This document shows positions 16,116 to 27,959 of a stretch of 64,000 bases of DNA, in pieces. Position 1 is the stretch's first letter. Each line of letters opens with the position of its first letter. The stretch comes from Streptosporangiaceae bacterium NEAU-GS5 (GTDB lineage: Bacteria; Actinomycetota; Actinomycetes; Streptosporangiales; Streptosporangiaceae): NCBI GenBank assembly GCA_017592665.1, contig JAGFNW010000011.1, positions 186,001 through 250,000 on the forward strand, written 5' to 3'. The notes beneath the pieces are model-generated. The model saw nothing but the letters and a program-made list of their open reading frames with translations. It was not told the DNA's origin and did not search any database. Made by a program: the position numbers and the translations under genes.

Positions 16116-17186
16116 TCACCGGGCGAGGATGTCGTCCAGGTTGTAGGCGATGGGGCGCTCGATCTGGTCGTAGGTGCACGATCGCGGCGTCCGGTCGACA
16201 CGCCAGCGCCGGAACTGGGCCGTGTGCCGGAAACGGTCGCCTTCCATCTTCTCGTAGGCGACCTCGACCACCAGCTCGGGACTGAGCGGGATGAACGACA
16301 GGTCCTTCTTCGCGTTCCACCGCGACACGGCCCCGGGCAGGCGCTGACCGGCCTCCTGGGCGTTGGCGGCGTAGGCGGCCCACTCGCCCCAGGGGTGATC
16401 GACCGGATCCTTGTAGGGCGCGATCTCGTCGATCAGCTCGCGGCGCCGCTCCATCGGGAAACTCGCCGTCACCCCGACGAAGTGCAGCCGGTCGTCGCGC
16501 CACAGGCCGAGCAGCAGCGAGCCGACGATCGGGCCCGACTTGTGCTCGCGGTAGCCCGCGACCACGCAGTCGGCCGTCCGCTCGTGCTTGACCTTGAACA
16601 TGGTCCGCTTGTCCGGCTCGTACGGCAGGACGCCGGGCTTCACGATGATCCCGTCGAGCCCGGCCCCCTCGAACATCTCGAACCACTCGGCGGCCTGCTC
16701 CTCGCTCTGGGTGATGGGCGTGAGCCGGACGGAATCGCCGGCCTTGCCCATCGACTCCACGAGCCGGGCGCGGCGCTCGGTGAACGGGGCCTCCATGAGG
16801 TTGTCATCGCCCACCGCGAGCAGGTCGAAGGCGATGAAGCTGGCCGGCGTCTGCTCGGAGAGCAGCTTCACGCGGGACGCGGCGGGGTGGATGCGCTGCT
16901 GCAGCGCGTCGAAGTTGAGATTTTGGCCGTCCATGAGGACGATCTCGCCGTCGACCACGCAGCGCTCGGGCAGCTCGCGCTTGACGGCCTCGACCACTTC
17001 GGGAAAGTAGCGGGTGAACGGGCGCTCGTTGCGGCTGCCCAGGTAGACCTCGTCGCCGTCGCGGAACACGATGCAGCGGAACCCGTCCCACTTGGGCTCG
17101 TAGAACAGGCCGCCGTTCTGGTGCGGCATGCCTTTCACCGCCTTGGCCAACATCGGCGAAACGGGCGGTTCGATCAAAAAGCTCAT
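16116..17186 (-). CDS. ATP-dependent DNA ligase (LigD ligase-type)
   Basis: Nucleotidyltransferase ligase that seals nicks with ATP, as in the LigD/LigC group of NHEJ ligases. The adenylated Lys32 is in EPKWDGFRC, and motifs VDGEIVLM, FIAFDLLAV, LDGIIVKP and the MFKVKHERTADCVV motif V are in order; an OB domain follows (FVGVTASFPMERRRELI). 356 aa, a single-domain-pair ligase without fused polymerase or nuclease. Its ATG overlaps the stop of the RibD-like gene (ATGA), so the two are coupled. Works, by inference, with the PolDom protein at 9288. Confidence 0.92.
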   Translation of the reverse strand: MSFLIEPPVSPMLAKAVKGMPHQNGGLFYEPKWDGFRCIVFRDGDEVYLGSRNERPFTRYFPEVVEAVKRELPERCVVDGEIVLMDGQNLNFDALQQRIHPAASRVKLLSEQTPASFIAFDLLAVGDDNLMEAPFTERRARLVESMGKAGDSVRLTPITQSEEQAAEWFEMFEGAGLDGIIVKPGVLPYEPDKRTMFKVKHERTADCVVAGYREHKSGPIVGSLLLGLWRDDRLHFVGVTASFPMERRRELIDEIAPYKDPVDHPWGEWAAYAANAQEAGQRLPGAVSRWNAKKDLSFIPLSPELVVEVAYEKMEGDRFRHTAQFRRWRVDRTPRSCTYDQIERPIAYNLDDILAR

Positions 17187-17908
17187 GCCGGCTGCTCCCT
17201 GGCATATCGGGTGAACAGGTAGCCATCCTCTTCCAGAAGCTGCGCGAGGACCAGCCGGACATGGGAGGCCGCGCCGTTGAGGATGCGGGCCGCATCGCCA
17301 CCGATGATCATCGGGCTGATCGTCAGGCACAGCTCGTCGATCAGCCCGGCCGCGGCGACCTGGGCGCACAGCCGCGGGCCGCCCTCGCAGAGGATCCGGC
17401 CGAGCCCGCGCTCGTGCAGCTGCTTGACGGCCATCGTGAGATCCACCCGGTGCTCTCCGGCGATCACGACGTCGGCGTTGCGCTCGACCTCCGCCAGCCG
17501 ATCCTTCGGGGCGGACTCGGTCGTGATCACGATGGTCTTCGCGTACGGCTCGGCCTCGGTGAACAGCGGGCCGCCGAGGTCGAGGTCGAGCCGGCGGGTG
17601 ATGACCGCGATGGGCGGCGTCGGCGCGCGGCCCTCGCGGAGCACGTTCCACACCTCGCGCGGCCTGACCGGCCCGTAGCCCTCGGTCCTGACCGTGTTGG
17701 CGCCCGCGAGGATCACGTCGGCGAGCCCGCGGAGGATGGCGAATATCCGGTGGTCGCCGTCGCTCGACAGCCCTCCGGACAGGCCTTTCAGCCACGCCCC
17801 GCCGTCGGCGCTCGAGACCATGTTGAGCCGGAGCCACTCATCGCGGGGGTAGGCGTAGGCGGCGGCGAGATCGGGGTCGTCCTCGTGGTCAGGATGAATG
17901 CGGCGCAC
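17183..17908 (-). CDS. RibD C-terminal / dihydrofolate-reductase-like reductase
   Basis: A 241-residue pyrimidine-reductase-family protein. LNMVSSADGGAWL, FAILRGLADVILAGANTVRTEGY, CEGGPRLCAQVAAAGLIDELCLTISPMIIGG are the RibD_C blocks that bind NADPH and substrate. Stand-alone actinobacterial members include proteins with minor dihydrofolate reductase activity, so a role in riboflavin or folate metabolism is possible and unproven. GTG 17908 is the only sensible start. It overlaps the DNA ligase by four bases. Confidence 0.85.
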   Translation of the reverse strand: MRRIHPDHEDDPDLAAAYAYPRDEWLRLNMVSSADGGAWLKGLSGGLSSDGDHRIFAILRGLADVILAGANTVRTEGYGPVRPREVWNVLREGRAPTPPIAVITRRLDLDLGGPLFTEAEPYAKTIVITTESAPKDRLAEVERNADVVIAGEHRVDLTMAVKQLHERGLGRILCEGGPRLCAQVAAAGLIDELCLTISPMIIGGDAARILNGAASHVRLVLAQLLEEDGYLFTRYAREQPA

Positions 17909-17967
17909 GCCTTCTACCTTGACACACCGATAACACTTCGGTCTCGCCGCGTTCTCACGTCACGCCC

Positions 17968-20088
<2,121 letters not shown>

Positions 20089-20166
20089 GTGACCTCATTC
20101 TCCCCTGTCAGGGGCTATCGCGCACCCCAAAGATTAAGAGGTCGTGTGAATGGATGACGCCGGACC

Positions 20167-21363
20167 CTACGGGGTGGCCAAGGCCTCCGTAGGGGACAGA
20201 CGGGCGGCTCTCACCGCGGGATAGAAGCCGGCAAGCCCGCCGATTACGAGGGTGGCGGCCAGGCCGCCGATCATCGCCCAGGCCGGCACGATCGACGGCC
20301 ATCCCTGATAACTCGCGTACGCCCCGGTCACTCCTATGCCCAAAAGCACTCCCCCCACCCCCCCGAGAAGACTGAGCAGCAACGATTCCGCCAGGAACTG
20401 GAGCCGGATCTGGCCGCGCGTCGCGCCGAGGGAGCGGCGCAGCCCGATTTCGGCGCGGCGTTCCAGGACCGAGATGACCATGGTGTTGGCCACTCCTACC
20501 CCGCCGACCAGCAACGCCACGCCGCCCAATCCGAGCAGCAGGGCGTTGAGCGTGGTGTCGGCGGCCTGTTTGGCGGCCAGCGCGTCCGACGGCCGGGAAA
20601 CCTTGACCTCCTGCGGGTTCTCTGGATTGGCGGTCGCCGCGAGCACCCCTTGCACGGCCACGACCTGCGGCTCCTCGGCCCGGGTGTAGACGGTCGTGGG
20701 GTAGCCGTCGAAGGCCAGCCGTTCCTCGGCGACGGGCCAGCCGACGAGGGCCGCCGTGTCCAGTTCGGGGGCCAACGGCGCGGGGGCCAGGATCCCGACG
20801 ACCGTGAACCACTGGCCGCCGAGCCACACGCGCTGCCGCGGGCCCGGCTGGTAGACGCCGAGCCGGTCGGCCGCCGCCGCGCCGAGGACCACGGCCGGAT
20901 AGCGCTCGGTCGCCGCGTTCAGCCACACGCCGTCGGCGACGGTCGCGCTCACCTTCCCCGGCAGGTCGAGGCGGGCCGCGGCGACCGCGATGCCGCCGCT
21001 CTCCTCCGAGGGGATGCGCTCGTTCCGGTACACCTTGGCCGTCGTGGTCCCGATCGACGTCACCGACGTGACGGGGCCGATCCTGGCGATCATCTTCTCG
21101 GCGCCGTCCGGCAGGTGGGAGCGCTCTCCGAACAGGGTCTGGCCGGGGGAGACCGTCAGCAGGTTGGTCCCCAGGGCGGCCAGCTGCCGGTTGAGATCCT
21201 CCTGGCTGGACGCCGAGATCCCGACCACCGACAGCATGGCCGCGATCCCGATGGCGATCCCGAGCGCCGACAGGAACACCCGCAGCGGGCGGGCCCGCAG
21301 CCCGGCCCCGCCGACCCTGGCCACGTCGCGCGGGCTCATCCGCGCGGGTTTCACGGTCAGCAC
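20167..21363 (-). CDS. MacB/FtsX-type ABC transporter permease
   Basis: A 398-residue permease with one N-terminal transmembrane helix ([20 protein letters not shown]), a large extracytoplasmic MacB-type domain, and three C-terminal helices around [27 protein letters not shown], the hallmark FtsX block. GTG 21363 overlaps the ATPase stop by seven bases. With the ATPase and the adaptor upstream it forms a MacAB-like export or mechanotransmission complex, here placed under a two-component system. Confidence 0.92.
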   Translation of the reverse strand: MLTVKPARMSPRDVARVGGAGLRARPLRVFLSALGIAIGIAAMLSVVGISASSQEDLNRQLAALGTNLLTVSPGQTLFGERSHLPDGAEKMIARIGPVTSVTSIGTTTAKVYRNERIPSEESGGIAVAAARLDLPGKVSATVADGVWLNAATERYPAVVLGAAAADRLGVYQPGPRQRVWLGGQWFTVVGILAPAPLAPELDTAALVGWPVAEERLAFDGYPTTVYTRAEEPQVVAVQGVLAATANPENPQEVKVSRPSDALAAKQAADTTLNALLLGLGGVALLVGGVGVANTMVISVLERRAEIGLRRSLGATRGQIRLQFLAESLLLSLLGGVGGVLLGIGVTGAYASYQGWPSIVPAWAMIGGLAATLVIGGLAGFYPAVRAARLSPTEALATP

Positions 21364-22058
21364 GCGCCCACCTCCACGGCCGCGGGAAACCCGGAATCGC
21401 GGACGACCCGGCCGTCCAGGAGCTCGATCTGGCGGGGGAGCGCGGCGGCGATGTCGCGGTCGTGGGTGATGACCACGACCGTGGCGCCGCCTTCGTTGAG
21501 CTCGCGCAGCAGGGCCATCACAGCGGCCCCCGAGGCGGAGTCGAGGTTGCCGGTCGGCTCGTCGGCCAGCACGACCGCGGGGCCGCCCACGATGGCCCTG
21601 GCGATCGCCACCCGCTGCCGCTCGCCGCCGGACAGCTGGTGCGGCCGGTGGCCGAGCCGGTGGGCCAGGCCCACCCGCCGAAGCGCCAGCTCGGCCCGGC
21701 GGCGGCGCGCGCCGAGCGGCACCCCCGCGTAGAGCAGCCCGTCGGCCACGTTGTCGAGAACCGGCACGCCTCCGGCGAGGTGGAACTGCTGGAACACGAA
21801 CCCGATCGCCCGGGCGCGAAGCGCCGACAGCTCGCGGTCGGCGAGCCCGGCCACGTCGTGCCCGGCGATCCGCACGGTCCCGCTGGACGGGCGGTCAAGG
21901 GTGCCGATGAGGTGCAGCAGCGTCGACTTGCCCGAGCCGGACGGCCCGACGATGGCGGCCAGCTCGCCTTCCACGATCGTCAGGGATGCGCCGCGCAGCG
22001 CGGTCACCTGGCCGTTGTAGCGCTTGGTCACGTTGTCCAGCTCGACGATCGGGGTCAT
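21357..22058 (-). CDS. ABC transporter ATP-binding protein (MacB/LolD type)
   Basis: A 233-residue ATPase: Walker [11 protein letters not shown]-loop [17 protein letters not shown], signature [15 protein letters not shown], Walker [13 protein letters not shown], switch His in VVITHDRD. The TGNLD tail to Walker B is characteristic of the MacB/LolD/FtsE class. ATG 22058 overlaps the adaptor stop by four bases and the permease follows in the same way. Confidence 0.95.
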   Translation of the reverse strand: MTPIVELDNVTKRYNGQVTALRGASLTIVEGELAAIVGPSGSGKSTLLHLIGTLDRPSSGTVRIAGHDVAGLADRELSALRARAIGFVFQQFHLAGGVPVLDNVADGLLYAGVPLGARRRRAELALRRVGLAHRLGHRPHQLSGGERQRVAIARAIVGGPAVVLADEPTGNLDSASGAAVMALLRELNEGGATVVVITHDRDIAAALPRQIELLDGRVVRDSGFPAAVEVGAC

Positions 22059-23122
22059 TTCGGCACCACCACGGCCGTGTCCTCGGGAACCCCGGTGACC
22101 TCGACCTTGCCGTCGCCGAACAGGCCCACGCCGACCGGGCGGAAGGAGCCGTCCGAGGTCTGTACGGCATAGCCGCCCTCGGCCAGCGCGACCAGCGCGT
22201 TCACCGGGACCGCGAGCACGTCCGGCCGCGACTGGGACACGATCGTCACGTCCACCGGGGCCTTGTCGTAGGCCGACAGCCGCTTGCCCGGCAGGATGAC
22301 GACGCGGATGGTCGTGACCGGGTTCTGTCCGGTTCCGGTCGTCGCGACCTTTCCGACGCTGGTCACCTTCCCCCGCACGGTCGCGCCGTCGGGGAGCTCG
22401 ACCGAGGCCGCGACGCCCTTCTTCACCAGCGCGGCGTCGCCCACGTCCAGATCCACGTCGACCTGCTGCCGGGTGCCGGTGTAAGTGAGCACAGGTCCTC
22501 CCACGGGGGCGCCGAGCGAGGCCCGGACGTCGGCCACCCGTACGGCGCCCGGGGCGAGCACGACGTCCCCCGGCCCGACCCGCCCGTTCACCGGCAGACC
22601 GAGGTCGTCCTGCCACTCCTCGACCGCGTCCGCCGTCGCCGCGGTGAACGTGCGGTCCACGGTGAAACCCTTGTATCCGAGGGCCTTCAGGTTCTTCTCC
22701 AGCTCCTCCACGTCACGGCCCTCCGAGCCGTCGGACAGCGCCCGGTAGAAGGGCAGCCTGCCGTACAAGAGGGGGACCTTGTCGTTGTCGGCGCTGTAGA
22801 CGGCGTGCCCGCGGGTGATCGTCGCGCCCTCCTCGGGCAGCCAGGTCACGGTGCCCTGGCCGGCGGCCGTGACGGTCGCCGGGTCGCCGTAGCCGAGCGA
22901 CCCGGACACGGTCTCGGTCGCGTTGAGCGTGGTCCGCTCGACCTTCGCGGTCGCCGGAGGGGTACGCGTGATCGGGGCCTCGTCTCGGCCGCCGACCCCG
23001 ACCGCGGCCACGACGACCGCGGCCGTGACGGCGGTGGCCCCGCCGACGGCGAGGGCGGCCCGGCCACGCCTGCGGCGTACGGGCGCGGCCGGGACGTCCA
23101 CGGCCGCCTCCTGGTCGATCAT
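22055..23122 (-). CDS. Efflux adaptor (MacA/RND-type) with peptidoglycan-binding domain
   Basis: A 355-residue periplasm-side protein. An N-terminal signal-anchor helix ([20 protein letters not shown]) leads to a barrel-sandwich hybrid split by a PG_binding_1 domain ([38 protein letters not shown]), then [21 protein letters not shown] and a C-terminal beta domain. This architecture is the usual Gram-positive partner of MacB-like permeases. Its start overlaps the lipoprotein stop (ATGA), and its stop overlaps the ATPase start. Confidence 0.88.
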   Translation of the reverse strand: MIDQEAAVDVPAAPVRRRRGRAALAVGGATAVTAAVVVAAVGVGGRDEAPITRTPPATAKVERTTLNATETVSGSLGYGDPATVTAAGQGTVTWLPEEGATITRGHAVYSADNDKVPLLYGRLPFYRALSDGSEGRDVEELEKNLKALGYKGFTVDRTFTAATADAVEEWQDDLGLPVNGRVGPGDVVLAPGAVRVADVRASLGAPVGGPVLTYTGTRQQVDVDLDVGDAALVKKGVAASVELPDGATVRGKVTSVGKVATTGTGQNPVTTIRVVILPGKRLSAYDKAPVDVTIVSQSRPDVLAVPVNALVALAEGGYAVQTSDGSFRPVGVGLFGDGKVEVTGVPEDTAVVVPK

Positions 23123-23634
23123 GACCGGCCCCCGGTGAGCGGGGTGAGCTTCCCGCGGCAGGCGTCGAAGGCCTTCAGCACCTTCGGGTCGGACCGGTTG
23201 ATCCCATCCATGGCGATCCGCCCAGCGGCCGGGTCGGGGTCGGGCATGTCGACCCCGTTCGCGCGCATGCACTGGGCGAACTGGCGCAGCGCCTCCATGA
23301 CCTTCGGGTCCGACAGGTCGATGTCGCCGCCGGGCGCGAGCGACCGGCAGGCCTTCAGCGCCTTCTGCAGCTTGGGCTGGCTCACGTCCATGTTCTTGAG
23401 CGCGTCGCCGAAGCCGCCGTCCGGCCCCGGGTCGGGCATGTCGACGCCGTTGTCGCGCATGCACTGGGCGAACGCGCGGCTGTCGGCCGACGGTTTCGGG
23501 CTCGCGCTCGCCGCGGGGCTGGAAGCGCCCTTGACGGACGCGACGCCGGTGTTGGCGGACGACTGCCCGCACGCGGTCAGCAGGCCGGTGGTCAGCAGCA
23601 GAGCCGCCGCCAGGCCGGTTCGTTGGATTCGCAT
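23119..23634 (-). CDS. Lipoprotein with duplicated Cys-containing motif
   Basis: A 171-residue lipoprotein with lipobox LLTACG near residue 22 and a Ser/Ala/Pro linker. The rest is a clear internal duplication: FAQCMRDNGVDMPDPGPDGG and FAQCMRANGVDMPDPDPAAG, each followed about 35-40 residues on by a KALKACR or KAFDACR half. Each half thus carries two Cys, likely paired outside the membrane. Such CMR-NGV-PDP proteins recur in actinobacteria without known role. It lies between the sensor kinase and the adaptor, so it may sense or present a ligand to the transporter. Confidence 0.82.
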   Translation of the reverse strand: MRIQRTGLAAALLLTTGLLTACGQSSANTGVASVKGASSPAASASPKPSADSRAFAQCMRDNGVDMPDPGPDGGFGDALKNMDVSQPKLQKALKACRSLAPGGDIDLSDPKVMEALRQFAQCMRANGVDMPDPDPAAGRIAMDGINRSDPKVLKAFDACRGKLTPLTGGRS

Positions 23635-23680
23635 GCCTTGGATGCTTGGCGGCCCGCCTCGGAGCGACCTCGGAACGCCC

Positions 23681-25099
23681 TCAGAGCGGGAGCAGGATCC
23701 TGAACGTCGCTCCCTCGGGCCCGTTGTCGAGCTCGACCCGGCCGTCATGCGCCCGCACGATCGCGGCCACGATCGACAGGCCGAGCCCGGCGCCGCCGTC
23801 CGCGCGCGAGCGTCCTCGACCCGCCCGATAGAGCCGCTCGAAGACGTGGGGGGCCTCCTGCTCGGGGATCCCCGGCCCGGTGTCGGCCACTTCCACGACG
23901 GCCGCCGAATCACCGGTCCCCACGCGGACGGTTATCGCGGCCTCGTCCGGCGTGTGGGTCAGCGCGTTGGTCACCAGATTGGTCACGACCTGCCGCAGCC
24001 GCGCGTCGTCCCCCGGCACGATCACCGGGCCGAGCGGGCCCTGCCCGTACGGCATGAGCTTGATCCTGCGGTCCGGGACCCGGGCCCGGGCGTCCCTTAT
24101 GGTGTCGGCCGCGATCTCCAGCAGGTCGACGGGCCGGCGGTCGAGCGGCCGCTCCTCGTCGATCGCGGCGAGCGTGAGCAGATCCTCGACCAGCAGGCCC
24201 ATCCGGGTCGCCTCGTCCTCGATCCGGCGCATGGCCTCGTCCAGCTCGGGGCCGGGCGGCGAGCCGCCGTGCCGGTACAGCTCGGCGAATCCCCGCACCG
24301 ACGTGAGCGGCGTGCGCAGCTCGTGCGAGGCGTCCGCGAGGAACTGGCGCAGCCGCGCTTCCGACGCCCGGCGCGCGGCGATCTCGTGCTCGACCCGGTC
24401 GAGCATCACGTTCATGGCCACGCCCAGGCGGCCGGTCTCCGTGCGCGGGTAAGGGCTCGGCACCCGGTGCGCGAAGTCGCCCTGCGCGATCCTGGCCGCC
24501 GCCTGCTCCATGCGGGTGAGGGGGCCGAGGCCGAGCCGTACGACGACAGCCGCGACGGCACCGAGCAGGAGCAGCACGGCCGCGGAGACCCCGGCCTGGA
24601 TGATGTTCAGCTTGGATTGGGTGTCGAGGATCGGGCGCAGCGAGTTGGCGATCAGGACCATGCCCCGATCGGGGATCGGCTGCCCGATGACGCGCCACGG
24701 GCTCGACCCGTCCTTCGCCGGCACGTCGAACAGCTGCCCGCCGCGCGCCATGAGCTCGGGGTAGGTCGGCAGGGCGGGGTCGTCGGCGTCGGCGGTCTTC
24801 GGATAGATCAGCGCGCCGTCTGTCGAGTAGAGATAGACGCGGTAGGCCCCGTCCAGCCGCTTGGTGAACGTCTCGACCGGAAACTGGGAGAAGCTGCGAT
24901 CTCCGAGGACCGCGACGACCCGCGCCACCGCCGTCGACGCGGCGGACAGCTGCTGATCGACCTTGTCGACCAGGTAGCCGCGGAGCAGCGCGCCGCCCAC
25001 GACGTTGGCGAGGATCAGCTCGACCGCCGACAGCGCGAGGATCGCCACGACCAGCCGGGTCCGCAAGGTCCACGATCGGGGAGGCCCGGGCCGCCTCAT
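23681..25099 (-). CDS. Sensor histidine kinase (HAMP, HisKA)
   Basis: A 472-residue two-transmembrane kinase: TM1 about 15-38, an extracytoplasmic domain of about 130 residues, TM2 (AGVSAAVLLLLGAVAAVVV), HAMP (LGPLTRMEQAAARIAQGDF), phospho-His in FLADASHELRTPLTSVRG, N box LVTNLVTNALTHTPDEAA, and G boxes VADTGPGIPEQE and GAGLGLSIVAAIV. ATG 25099 overlaps the response-regulator stop by four bases. It most likely controls the lipoprotein/ABC genes downstream on the same strand (46-base gap). Confidence 0.95.
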   Translation of the reverse strand: MRRPGPPRSWTLRTRLVVAILALSAVELILANVVGGALLRGYLVDKVDQQLSAASTAVARVVAVLGDRSFSQFPVETFTKRLDGAYRVYLYSTDGALIYPKTADADDPALPTYPELMARGGQLFDVPAKDGSSPWRVIGQPIPDRGMVLIANSLRPILDTQSKLNIIQAGVSAAVLLLLGAVAAVVVRLGLGPLTRMEQAAARIAQGDFAHRVPSPYPRTETGRLGVAMNVMLDRVEHEIAARRASEARLRQFLADASHELRTPLTSVRGFAELYRHGGSPPGPELDEAMRRIEDEATRMGLLVEDLLTLAAIDEERPLDRRPVDLLEIAADTIRDARARVPDRRIKLMPYGQGPLGPVIVPGDDARLRQVVTNLVTNALTHTPDEAAITVRVGTGDSAAVVEVADTGPGIPEQEAPHVFERLYRAGRGRSRADGGAGLGLSIVAAIVRAHDGRVELDNGPEGATFRILLPL

Positions 25100-25773
25100 C
25101 GCGGCAGCCTCAGGGTGTAGCCGACGCCGCGCACCGTGTGGATCAGCGGCGGATCCCACCGGTCGATCTTCTTGCGCAGGTAGTAGACGTACGACTCGAC
25201 GATGCTCGCGTCGCCGTCGAAGTCGTAGTGCCAGACGTTGTCGAGGATCTGCGCCTTGCTCAGCACCCGGCCCGCGTTGGTCATCAGGTATTCGAGCAGG
25301 TTGAACTCGGTCGGAGACAGCTCGACCAGGACCCCGGCGCGGCGCACCTCGTGGGCGTCGGCGTCGAGCTCCAGGTCGGCGTAGCGCAGCGCCGCGTCGT
25401 CGGCGGCCCGCGCGCCGGCCCGGGAGCGGCGGAGGATCGCCCGGATCCGCAGCACCACCTCCTCCAGGCTGAACGGCTTGGTCACGTAGTCGTCCGCGCC
25501 CAGCAGCAGGCCCTTGACCCGGTCTTCCACGGTGTCGCGCGCCGTCAGGAACAGCACCGGGACCCGGTCGGTCAGCCGCCGCGCCACCTCGAAGCCGTCG
25601 AGGTCGGGCAGCATGACGTCGAGCACGATCAGATCGGGGCGGAAGCGCTCGGCCGATATCAGCGCCGCACCGCCCGTGCCGGCCGCGTCCACCTCGAACC
25701 CCGTGAGCCGCAGGGTCTGCGACAGCAGAGCGCAGATGTTCGGCTCGTCGTCGACGACAAGTACCCGATCCAT
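25096..25773 (-). CDS. OmpR-family response regulator
   Basis: A 225-residue receiver plus winged-helix regulator. Phosphoacceptor Asp52 is in LIVLDVMLPDLDG, acidic pair VVDDEP at the N terminus and Lys in VTKPFSLEE. The Trans_reg_C domain ends VESYVYYLRKKIDRW, IHTVRGVGYTLR. Coupled to the kinase by ATGA overlap. First gene of the six-gene run; no clear promoter element is visible upstream. Confidence 0.95.
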   Translation of the reverse strand: MDRVLVVDDEPNICALLSQTLRLTGFEVDAAGTGGAALISAERFRPDLIVLDVMLPDLDGFEVARRLTDRVPVLFLTARDTVEDRVKGLLLGADDYVTKPFSLEEVVLRIRAILRRSRAGARAADDAALRYADLELDADAHEVRRAGVLVELSPTEFNLLEYLMTNAGRVLSKAQILDNVWHYDFDGDASIVESYVYYLRKKIDRWDPPLIHTVRGVGYTLRLPR

Positions 25774-25844
25774 GGGATCGCTTCTATCCGGGCAAGCTCA
25801 ACGCCGGCTGGGAGCCCCCTGGGCGGAGGCTCCCCGCGAGCGCG

Positions 25845-26273
25845 TCAGCTGACCAGTTCGGCGTTCAGGGTGATGGTGGTGCCCGCGAGCGCCTTGCTGA
25901 CCGGGCAGTTGGCCTTGGCGGTCTCCGCGGCCTGCTGGAAGGCCTCCGCGGTGATGCCCTCGATCTGCGCCTTCACCGACAGGACGATGCCGGTGATGCC
26001 CTCGCCCGGCTGGAACGTCACGTCGGCGCGGGTCTCCAGGGACTGCGGCGGCGTGCCGGCCTGGGCCAGGCCGTGGGACAGGGCCATCGAGAAGCAGGAG
26101 GAGTGCGCGGCCGCGATCAGCTCTTCGGGGCTGGTCTTCCCGTTGGCGTCCTCGGCGCGGGAGGCCCAGGTGACGTCGAACGTCCCGCGGCCGGAGGAGT
26201 CGAGCGAAACCGTGCCGGCGCCCTCGAGCAGAGAGCCCTTCCACTGCGTAGTGGCGGTACGGGTGGTCGCCAT
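25845..26273 (-). CDS. OsmC-type peroxiredoxin
   Basis: Organic hydroperoxide reductase of the OsmC/Ohr family, 142 aa. Redox Cys60 (AHSSCFSMAL) and Cys123 (KANCPVSKAL) are in place, and NGKTSPEELIAAAH is the OsmC-type dimer segment. Family members reduce hydroperoxides with lipoylated proteins. AGGAAAGG about ten bases before ATG 26273 is the ribosome site. Forty-three bases from the ABC ATPase stop on the same strand, so readthrough is possible but it is probably a separate unit. Confidence 0.92.
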   Translation of the reverse strand: MATTRTATTQWKGSLLEGAGTVSLDSSGRGTFDVTWASRAEDANGKTSPEELIAAAHSSCFSMALSHGLAQAGTPPQSLETRADVTFQPGEGITGIVLSVKAQIEGITAEAFQQAAETAKANCPVSKALAGTTITLNAELVS

Positions 26274-26316
26274 CGGCGATGTCCTTTCCTCTAATGAGTG
26301 TTCAAGGACAACCTTC

Positions 26317-27084
26317 TCACCCGTCCCGTGCCTCGTGCGCGCGGTGCTCGGCCCGTACGAGATCTTCGACCGTCGCCCGCAGCTCGAGGAAGCGCGGCGA
26401 CCGCTTGATCTCGAGCGGGCGGGTGGCGGGGAGATCCACGGGAAGGTCGCGGGCGATCCGGCCGGGGTCGCTGGACAGCACGAGGACCCGCCCCGCCAGG
26501 AACACCGCCTCCTCCACGTCATGGGTGACCATCACCACGGTCGTGCCCATGTCCTGCCACACCTTGCGGAGGAACACCTGCATGTCCTCCTTGATCTGCA
26601 CGTCGAGCGCGCTGAACGGCTCGTCGAGCAGGAGCACGTGCGGCTCGCAGGCCAGAGCCCGCGCGATCGCCACGCGCTGGCGCTGCCCGCCGGACAGCTT
26701 GCCCGGCAGGACGTCCGCGTGGCTCGAGAGCCCGACCTCCTCCAGATACCAGGCGACCCGCTGGGCCCGCTCACGCCGGGAGATGGGGACCAGCTCCAGG
26801 CCGAAGGACACGTTCTGGGCGACCGTACGCCACGGGAACAGCTCGCCCGTCTGGCAGACCAGCCCGCGATCGGGGCCGGGGCCGGTGATGGACGTCCCGT
26901 CCCAGGTCAGCGTGCCCTGAGTGGGAGGAGTCAGCCCGGCGATCACATTGAGCAGCGTGGACTTCCCGGAACCGCTGGCGCCCACCACGCAGGTGAACTC
27001 GCCGGGGGTGACCGTGAGGTCGACCGCGTCCAGCACCCGGCGCGTCCCGTAGTCCTTGGCGACCTTGTCCAGGACGAGCGTCAT
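26317..27084 (-). CDS. ABC importer ATPase, NitT/TauT type (guanidine operon)
   Basis: A 255-residue ATPase with Walker A GASGSGKST, signature [15 protein letters not shown], Walker B VLLLDEPFSALD and VTHDVEEAVFL. It belongs to the SsuB/TauB/NrtD class. The riboswitch-headed operon context makes guanidine, or a guanidine compound, the likely cargo. Last gene of the operon; its start overlaps the permease stop (ATGA). Confidence 0.92.
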   Translation of the reverse strand: MTLVLDKVAKDYGTRRVLDAVDLTVTPGEFTCVVGASGSGKSTLLNVIAGLTPPTQGTLTWDGTSITGPGPDRGLVCQTGELFPWRTVAQNVSFGLELVPISRRERAQRVAWYLEEVGLSSHADVLPGKLSGGQRQRVAIARALACEPHVLLLDEPFSALDVQIKEDMQVFLRKVWQDMGTTVVMVTHDVEEAVFLAGRVLVLSSDPGRIARDLPVDLPATRPLEIKRSPRFLELRATVEDLVRAEHRAHEARDG

Positions 27085-27959
27085 TGAGCCCACCGTCCCA
27101 CCCGGTCGCGCAGCACCCGCAGCGACACGTCCATGAGGATGCCGATCAGCCCGATCACGATCAGCACCGCGAAGATCTTGTCGGTCTGCAGGAAGCGATA
27201 CGACCGGGTGATCCGATAGCCGAGGCCCGACGTGGCCGCGACCAGTTCGGCGATCACCACGAAGTTCCACGCGGCGGCGGCGTTGACCCGGGCGGCGTCG
27301 ATGATGCCGGGCAGCGAGTGCGGTAACACGACCTTCCTGATCAGCACGCCGGGCGTGGCCCCGAGCGTCATCGAGGCTTCCAGCAGTCGCCGCGGCACCT
27401 GTTTGACCACGTCGGCCACCATCAGCGTGTTGAAGAAGACGACGCCGAGCACGATCACGGCGAGCTTCGGCGGCTCGCCGATGCCCAGCCAGATCATCAG
27501 CAGCGGGATGAACGCGCTGGCCGGCCAGTAGCGCACCAGCCCGATCACCGGCTCGAACAGGGCCAGCGCCCAGCGCCACGTGCCCATCGCGAAACCGGCC
27601 ACCACCGAGATCGCCAGCGCCAGGCCGAAGCCGAGCAGCACCCGCTCCACGCTGGCCAGCGTGTCGGTCAGCAGCTCGCCGGACGACGCCATGTCCCGCA
27701 GCGCGCCGACGGTCGCCGCCGGAGTGGGCAGGAACTTCGGGTCGACCGCGCCGCTCGTGCTGAGGGCGAGCCAGGCGGTCAGCGGGGCGAGCAGGGACAG
27801 GGCGCGCAGGATCCAGCGCGTCCGGGCGGAGATGGCCCGCTGCGGGGCCAGCCAGCCGGGCCGGCGCGGCCGTGCCGTACGGGCCGGGAGCGCGGCCCAG
27901 TCCGATCGGCCGCGCGTCGCCTGGGTCGCCTCCCGCGTTCTGGCCGCCTGCGTGGTCAT
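27081..27959 (-). CDS. ABC importer permease, NitT/TauT type (guanidine operon)
   Basis: A 292-residue permease with about six helices and the EAA-type cytoplasmic loop (LLEASMTLGATPGVLIRKVVLPHSLPGII). The N-terminal 40 residues are Arg/Ala-rich and cytoplasmic. It overlaps both neighbours by four bases, so substrate-binding protein, permease and ATPase are coupled. Class members import nitrate, taurine, sulfonates or guanidine; the operon argues for the last. Confidence 0.92.
   Translation of the reverse strand: MTTQAARTREATQATRGRSDWAALPARTARPRRPGWLAPQRAISARTRWILRALSLLAPLTAWLALSTSGAVDPKFLPTPAATVGALRDMASSGELLTDTLASVERVLLGFGLALAISVVAGFAMGTWRWALALFEPVIGLVRYWPASAFIPLLMIWLGIGEPPKLAVIVLGVVFFNTLMVADVVKQVPRRLLEASMTLGATPGVLIRKVVLPHSLPGIIDAARVNAAAAWNFVVIAELVAATSGLGYRITRSYRFLQTDKIFAVLIVIGLIGILMDVSLRVLRDRVGRWAQ

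Noticed and set aside
21986..25120. 1044-codon plus-strand frame over the adaptor, lipoprotein and kinase genes
   Set aside because: Antisense to four well-supported genes; composition is reverse-complement noise.
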